A DNA stretch of 12,868 nucleotides from assembly GCA_003573635.1 (NCBI GenBank), contig QUTJ01031567.1, positions 1-12,868 on the forward strand, read 5' to 3'. A program made the translations under genes and the position numbers. Below the pieces are notes generated by a model that searched no databases, had not been told where the DNA came from, and saw only the letters and a program-made list of their open reading frames with translations. The DNA is from Goniomonas avonlea (lineage: Eukaryota; Cryptophyceae; Goniomonadida; Goniomonadaceae). Numbering within the stretch: position 1 is the first letter of the stretch; each line of letters starts with the position of its first letter. This document shows, in pieces, positions 8,167 through 12,868 of this stretch.

Positions 8167-10941
8167 GTCGAGTCACTTTTTGCTACCAAGCCTGCAGCGG
8201 TCAAGAAGGTGACCGGGGCTATAAAGCCACAGGTCAGTTTCCCACAGTTCGTATGCCATGGTGTGTGGGGAGGGGGGGGGGGGACGGGGTGAGGGAGAAA
8301 CAAAACATTCTGCAGCAATCTTGCAGCAGTCGCTGAGCGGTGGTCCTCCCCTACTCTCTCTTCAGCACTTACCCTACCTCCTTTCGCACTTCAACACTCA
8401 CCGCACCTCTCTCTCTCCGAGCGCTCACCCCGCCCCCGCAGGTGCAAATGGTACTGGATGGCAAGCGCTCCAACGCCATTGGAATCATGTTAGCCAAGCT
8501 GCCTCCCATCACCGAGATTAAGAATGCCATTCTCGAAGCGGACGAGGAGACACTCGAGTATGTCTCTGCTGTGTGTATCGCGCTCAACGTGCTCACTCCC
8601 ACTTTCAGCTATGATCAACTGCTGGCTATCAGCATGAACCTTCCCACGATAGAGGAGGTGTCATTGGTCAAAGCCGCTCACGGCTCCGGTGCTCCACTCG
8701 ACAAACCCGAAAAGTGTGCCGCCACTGTCTGTGCCTCCGCCATCTTGCTCTCTTGTGCTCTGTGACTGCCGTCATCCTGTCTCCCTTGTGTTCTGTGATC
8801 CCTGCGCACCAAGTACCTCGCGAATTGACTCCACAGATTTGTGCTCCTCCTATCTTCGATTCCGAAACTGGCCATAAGGATCTCAGTGTGGTTGTTCAAG
8901 ATGACCTTTGTGGAGCGCTCCCAAGACCTCAAGCCGCCCCTCAAATCCTGCCTTGTCGCGTGCAGGTGGGTGTGCACTGTTCCTGCTCTGTTCCTGCCTT
9001 TCGTCCCGTCATGTCATATCATGGCATGTCATGTGATGTCATGTTGTGCAATGGGATGCTGTGATGCGATGCGATATGATGTGCAATTCAATGTATGAGG
9101 ATGTTATGCGATGTGTTATGTGGCGTGTAATGTGATGGGTAATGTGCTGTGTTATGTGCTGCGCTACGTCATGTGTAATGTGACGTGCAATGATGCGCAG
9201 TGTGATGTGTCGTGTGATGTGCAAAATGTGTGTGTGTGTCCCTGACACTGCAGACCAAGACAAGTAAGGGAGAGTGTGGCACTCAAGCTCGTCCTCGGCA
9301 CTGTGCTCTCACTCGGCAACTATCTCAATGGTGGTACTTGTCGTGGTCAGGCTGACGGCTTCAAGATGGATTTTTTCCCCAAGTTCAAGGACACCAAGGA
9401 TGTCACAAATAAGGTGGGTGTTTTCTGCGCGAGAGCCTAGCACCAACTCCAGAGGAACCGCCCAAAATCAAATGCAGCCAGCCGCAATCAAATAACTCAA
9501 AAAATGACTCCTTTACCAAGAGATTCATAACCAACTCAAACCAGTTCGCCACGAAGTCGGCACTAGAGCACAATCAAGTATCCACAAGGGATTCTGAGAG
9601 GAAGGAGGTGGGCAAGGGCAGGAAAGGCGAGGACAAGGGACGGAGGGCAGTGAGGAGAGGGACGGGATGAACGGAGAGAGAGGATACAGCTGAGAGGGAG
9701 CAAAGTCCACAGCTGCGTCAATGAACCTCGTGTCAACATCCACGTGTCAATGTCCATGTATCAAGGACCTATCGCACAGGTCACACTGTTCCACTACGCC
9801 ATTGACGTGGCTGTGAACAAGTTTCCGCAAGCCATGTTGCTGACTGAGGAACTCCGCCTCGTTCGACCAGCGTCCAAGGTATCGCTGGAGGATCTGTCAC
9901 GAGATGTCACGAAGCTGTCAAACGACACTGCCCTCGCCAAAAAGCAGCTCGCAACAATTTTGGGTGGCCATGTAAGCTGGCGTGGCGCTTGTGTCTGATA
10001 CACCTAGCTCAGTGATTTTGGGTGTAGCGGTGCTAAGAACAGGGAGAAGAGAGACAGAGACAGAGCCACAGGCACAGAGACAAAACAGTGAGGGAGTCCA
10101 GACAGCAATGAGTTTGCAGAACATATGCCAGAGTCTTGGACCCAGTTTGAATGCTTGATGGTGTGCAGAATTCAATGGTGAACGAACAGGGGGGCCGAGA
10201 AGGGGATGCGTTTGCTAAAAGCATGCAAGAGTTCCTTGCAGAGGCAGAGGGCATTGTGTCACAAGTGTCGGATTTGCTTGGTGATGCAGCCAAGGCATTT
10301 GCTGACCTGGTTGAGTATTTCGGTTACCCTCCAAAGCACAAGGTGCAACCCTCCGCTACCTGCACACCCTCCCACCCTCGGTATTTCTCTCTTTTCCCAA
10401 ACCGCCGCCCCACGCTTGTTCTTCTCTCTCTCTTTCTCTCTATCTTTTTCTCTCTCTCTTCCGCATGTTTCTCAGTTCCGGACTCTGTTGATTAACCCCC
10501 CACCCTCCTCTCCCTTCCTCTCTTTATTTCTTTCCTCCCCCTCCCCCGCCCACTTGGTGCATCTCTGTCCTTCAACCACCGTGACTCCATTCTCTCACCC
10601 TGTGTCCTGCAGGTCAAAAGCGAAGAGTTCTTCCCAGTCATAAGGGACCTTGTGGAAGACTTCAAGACAGTTGTTTCCCAGGTGTTTCGAGGAGATCCCA
10701 AGGAGATCACAGACCTGATGAAATCCGGTGCTGTGGGTGAAACGATTGGTGGAGGGGTGAGTTGATTTTCAATGCAAGAGGCAACAGTATTTGTGGAGGG
10801 GTGATTTGTTTTGTTGAGAGAAAGAGAAGACGTGTTTGTGGGGAGAGGGGTTTGCGTGAGGTGTGGATTCACATGCAGACGCAGGTGGTCGGCGACGAAA
10901 TGATGCAGTCTCGCATTGAGAGCATTCGTCACGGGGGTTGA
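8167..10941 (+). CDS. Formin FH2-domain protein, 5' incomplete, nine exons
   Basis: FH2 domains nucleate unbranched actin filaments and stay on the barbed end as a dimer. Inferred exons: 8167-8232, 8442-8557, 8609-8713, 8837-8965, 9260-9413, 9780-9971, 10169-10342, 10613-10756, 10885-10941. All introns are GT-AG. The exons join to 378 codons plus a TGA with no frame break. In order: VESLFATKP (linker/knob start); [16 protein letters not shown], with the Ile aligned to the actin-binding Ile of the knob; NLPTIEE and [29 protein letters not shown]; the hallmark [16 protein letters not shown] with DTK after it; [15 protein letters not shown]; then a helical C-terminal region with [17 protein letters not shown] and [12 protein letters not shown]2 is usually about 400 residues, so the N-terminal lasso (some 50 residues, with a conserved Trp) is missing, as are FH1 and any start codon. 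Exons 1 and 9 are the least certain. Confidence 0.88.
8233..8441 (+). other. Formin intron 1, with long G-run
   Basis: GTCAGT donor and CCCGCAG acceptor, with a pyrimidine-rich stretch before the acceptor. Positions 8267-8296 hold GGGG-A-G12-AC-GGGG-T-GAGGG, which could fold as a G-quadruplex in the pre-mRNA or in DNA. The run length may be affected by sequencing error, but in an intron this would not alter the reading frame. Confidence 0.75.
8558..8608 (+). other. Formin intron 2, 51 bp, retainable in frame
   Basis: GTATGT donor and TTTCAG acceptor. Removal joins CTC-GA to C-TAT and gives EETLDYDQLLAI, which fits FH2. The intron is 51 bp, a multiple of three, and contains no stop in the reading frame. 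Retention would therefore insert 17 residues instead of truncating the protein. Homology favours splicing, because the insert would fall in a compact part of the domain. Confidence 0.85.
8966..9259 (+). repeat. Formin intron 4 with degenerate ATGTGATG minisatellite
   Basis: From about 9009 to 9238 the intron consists of variants of ATGTGATG / ATGTCATG / TGCGATG, ending in a TG run. Copies are diverged, so it is an old expansion. The donor is GTGGGT at 8966. Two acceptors six bases apart (AG at 9252-9253 or 9258-9259) are both in frame. The downstream one gives ACRQVRES, which aligns ungapped with other FH2 domains, so it was chosen. Confidence 0.85.
9414..9779 (+). other. Formin intron 5 with purine-rich tract
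   Basis: GTGGGT donor after ...VTNK and CGCACAG acceptor before VTLFHYAI, both in phase 0. Positions 9593-9685 are almost pure A/G on the plus strand (GAGGAAGGAGG-like). Such strand-asymmetric tracts can form triplexes or act as splicing enhancers; either is inference. Confidence 0.8.
10343..10612 (+). other. Formin intron 7 with long pyrimidine tract
   Basis: GTGCAA donor and TCCTGCAG acceptor. From about 10380 to 10560 the plus strand is mainly C/T, with CTCTCTCTTT-type repeats. It is much longer than needed for a splice-acceptor tract and mirrors the purine-rich tract of intron 5. Neighbouring intron 6 (9972-10168) has GTAAGC and GTGTGCAG ends. Confidence 0.8.
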
Positions 10942-11209
10942 TTGTGACGAAATGATTGTGATCTGGCACCGATCTTTGCTCGAAAATTGTCTGGGTAGTT
11001 CTGTGGCCCCTACATTCGGTTACAGAAGAGCTCAACTCAGTCAACTGGTGCTGGCTGCTGTTCGGGGTTTGTGTGTACTTCCACCCCCCTCAGACTGGAT
11101 GGCTGCTGATCCCAGTGGTGATCTCCTACAGACACCACTAGCAAAATCAAATGCAAGAAGACACACTGCAAGATGTGAGAACTAGGTCTGTTTTTCAAAA
11201 TCAACACTC
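10942..11209. other. Formin 3' flank, no recognisable gene
   Basis: The sequence after the inferred stop at 10939-10941 shows no AATAAA-type signal and no motif-bearing frame. It probably includes the formin 3' UTR before the minus-strand relic begins. Confidence 0.45.
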
Positions 11210-11449
11210 TCATTTATACACCACATTGTGGTGTTCCCAGTACTGTAGCATGCAGAGGAAAGTGTCTTGGTTGTTGGTCTTGTCCTGAATTGACATTGGT
11301 GTGGTGATTGTGATGGCATGTTCAACTTCTGCACACATGAAGCCAAATGACCTGGGTGCAATCCTCGCCCTCGCCCTGGCATGCTCGAGTGTCCCTGGCA
11401 CAAATGTCAGTCTCAAACTAACTGGTTGCCCAAGCGAGAAATACACCAA
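11210..11449 (-). mobile_element. Retroelement copy D fragment, matches copy A RT
   Basis: A 79-codon minus frame contains EVEHAITITTPMSIQDKTN (11270-11329). This matches KVEDVIAITTPTSIQYKTN of copy A (reading 2047 down to about 1991), followed in both by a YWEH block in one of the frames. At nucleotide level both share GTGTTCCCAGTAC (1951-1963 and 11231-11243) at nearly equal distance from the protein match. The segment precedes the LFG block of RT. Only about 240 bp is recognisable. It lies downstream of the formin on the opposite strand. Confidence 0.62.
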
Positions 11450-11559
11450 GCACTTCCCTCCTGCCTTGGGAGCTCTGCCCTGTCAGGGTCATTTGTGACT
11501 CCCCTGATCCCTCCCTCTTCCACACAGCTGGCTCACTTCCCGAGGCCAACCTCACAAAG

Positions 11560-11990
11560 GTCACGGTAAAAGAATGAACAAAGGCAAATGATATGATGCG
11601 AAGGATGGACGATTCGACTGATGGTGCTCCCCCATGAGGGAGGAAGAGCTGCCCCAGGCCACAGCGGGAGCACATGCCTCATGATACCGGAAAGCACCCA
11701 GGTCCGAGAAACGGGGATAATACCAGAACAATGGAGAATGGGGCTACTAACCCCCATACCAAAAGACAAGTCCCCAAACACACCCTATGCCAAACAACAC
11801 CCCATCAGCTGCGTGGAAACCACACAGAAACTGCTCACACACGTCCTGGCACAACACATCATGAACACAGTGAATGAGACCCTGGATTCGGAGCCCCCTC
11901 TTCAGTGCCTTCCAGAAAGGAAAATCATGCAGTAAGCCACTACAACCTCGCCTTCCAGAAGGGAGTGTCTTTCTTTTCAACCCTACTCAT
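11560..11990 (+). mobile_element. LINE-type reverse transcriptase fragment
   Basis: Plus strand, opposite to the other relics. The frame open at 11621-11935 holds ETGIIPEQWRMGLLTPIPKD followed by HPISCVETTQKLLTHVLAQ (11798-11854). These match the early RT motifs of non-LTR elements (a 'G..P..WR...l.PIPK' block, then 'RPISl....K...' and a helix). The expected Arg before PIS is His. After QC the frame breaks, and a neighbouring frame offers FQKGKSCS, the next LINE motif ('GF..g.s'), so an indel lies near 11900. The catalytic YxDD box is absent: the fragment ends before the palm. Upstream, PHEGG...APGHSG may be the remnant of the 'APGxDG' motif. Confidence 0.78.
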
Positions 11991-12868
11991 CTTGCCGCAA
12001 TACCTCGAGCTAGTGTCAGTGTCAGGTATATTATTGTATAAATTGCAAATCACATTCAACATTCTCCGGATAGCAGGGCGTGACTGAAACATATCTTGGT
12101 GTGTTAAGATAATCAAAATAGATCTTTGTGTGCTTGCCCAACCGAATAATCTATCAAGAATTCGAATCTGCTCCTGTTTAATCCCTTTACCTCAACATCA
12201 TATCCAAGTCTAACTACTAGTAGTGTCTTTTTCACCACTGAACTTGATTGTGTCCCTGATCGGGTGCCAGCTCTCTGCTAGTTCGTTCTCGAAAAGCCCA
12301 CAGGGCTCTGCCTGTCCGGGTGTCGCTCCGCCCGGTCTTCAGCTGTACATGTGCCTTCCCAGTAGTGGGCCGACAGGAAGGAGTATTGGCTTTCAGGGAG
12401 CGCACACAGGAGCTTCCCTGGTCGTCCTGTCCCCTCCGTGGTGCCCTCAAAGCGACATTGCTCCAAAGACAACAGGACAAGAAAGAAATTTGCAAACACG
12501 CAGATTTAACAAACAAACAAACATGGAGCTCTTTCCACACACGAAAACACTGCCCTGTACGCCGCTTTCAGAAATAACCTTTTTCAAGGTCATTGTTGTT
12601 CTGACTCTGGTCCCGGAACTTCGTCAGCACAGCCAGAGTTATCGTCGATAGGGATATCAAACTCTCCTGTGGAGACACACTATGTATGGGGTAAACCCGA
12701 AGGGAAGTGAGGAACCCTTAGGGTGACCGTATATACGGAGCTAGTTTGAAAACAAGGAGATTTATCTAGGTTCTGAAGTCAGATACTTGCATGTCAAAAA
12801 ACTGATCTGACAATCATGACATGTGATGTTTGACGCCGCTGGATATCTCACCTTGGAAGCAAGGTCGT
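11991..12868. other. No recognisable gene at the right end
   Basis: A plus frame of 142 codons (12223-12651) and an overlapping minus frame of 102 codons are open, but neither shows a family motif. A CAAACAAACAAAC run lies near 12509-12521. A perfect 12-bp palindrome CCGTATATACGG lies at 12727-12738. I see no RNA gene. Confidence 0.4.

Noticed and set aside
7974-8336. 120-codon plus frame as the formin N-terminus.
   Set aside because: It reads a different register from the FH2 exon at 8167-8232 and contains no lasso or FH1-like sequence.
9039-9263. Minus-strand open frame with repeated His-Ile-Thr.
   Set aside because: It is the translation of the ATGTGATG minisatellite in formin intron 4, not a gene.
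10715-10742. CTGATGA, a 4-bp stem and GAAA in hammerhead order within formin exon 8.
   Set aside because: It lies in coding sequence, the stem includes a G-U pair, and no downstream strand pairs to close stem I. Considered chance.
12223-12651. 142-codon plus frame as a gene.
   Set aside because: No motif, no homology I recognise, and an open frame of similar quality on the other strand.

Overview
The window looks like nuclear DNA of a TE-rich unicellular or simple eukaryote. It carries one clear spliced protein gene with GT-AG introns of about 50 to 370 bp, decayed retroelement reverse transcriptases on both strands, microsatellites and hairpin repeats. There are no bacterial-style operons, ribosome binding sites or CRISPR arrays. 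The lineage cannot be fixed from sequence alone; an algal or other protist genome is a reasonable guess.

Layout. Positions 1-160 hold simple repeats, including a (TA)n tract of about 80 bp. Positions 523-2640 (minus) hold a broken retroelement (copy A) with readable reverse transcriptase (RT), RT-RNase H linker and RNase H motifs scattered over three frames. Positions 3319-4640 (minus) hold a second, divergent member of the same family (copy B). Positions 4673-5590 have no recognisable gene but contain three consecutive G/C-run hairpins. Positions 5590-6290 (minus) hold a decayed LINE-type RT interrupted by two tandem hairpins. Positions 7099-7410 (minus) hold the RNase H tail of a third copy (C). 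Positions 7440-8166 are AT-richer spacer with short tandem repeats.

Positions 8167-10941 (+) hold the main gene: a formin FH2 domain encoded by nine inferred exons that join without a frame break and end in a stop codon. The N-terminal FH2 'lasso' and any FH1 or other upstream domains were not found. The introns carry a long G-run, a degenerate TG-rich minisatellite, a purine-rich tract and a pyrimidine-rich tract.

Positions 11210-11449 (minus) hold a fourth fragment (D), matching part of copy A's RT. Positions 11560-11990 (+) hold a second LINE-type RT fragment. Positions 11990-12868 show nothing recognisable apart from a weak open frame and a short palindrome.

The only gene likely to be functional is the formin, an actin-assembly factor. 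All retroelement pieces are relics with stops and frameshifts. Copies A-D lie on the same strand and appear to be one family whose RNase H resembles that of DIRS-like (tyrosine-recombinase) retrotransposons. No recombinase or integrase was recognised, so that class assignment is tentative.
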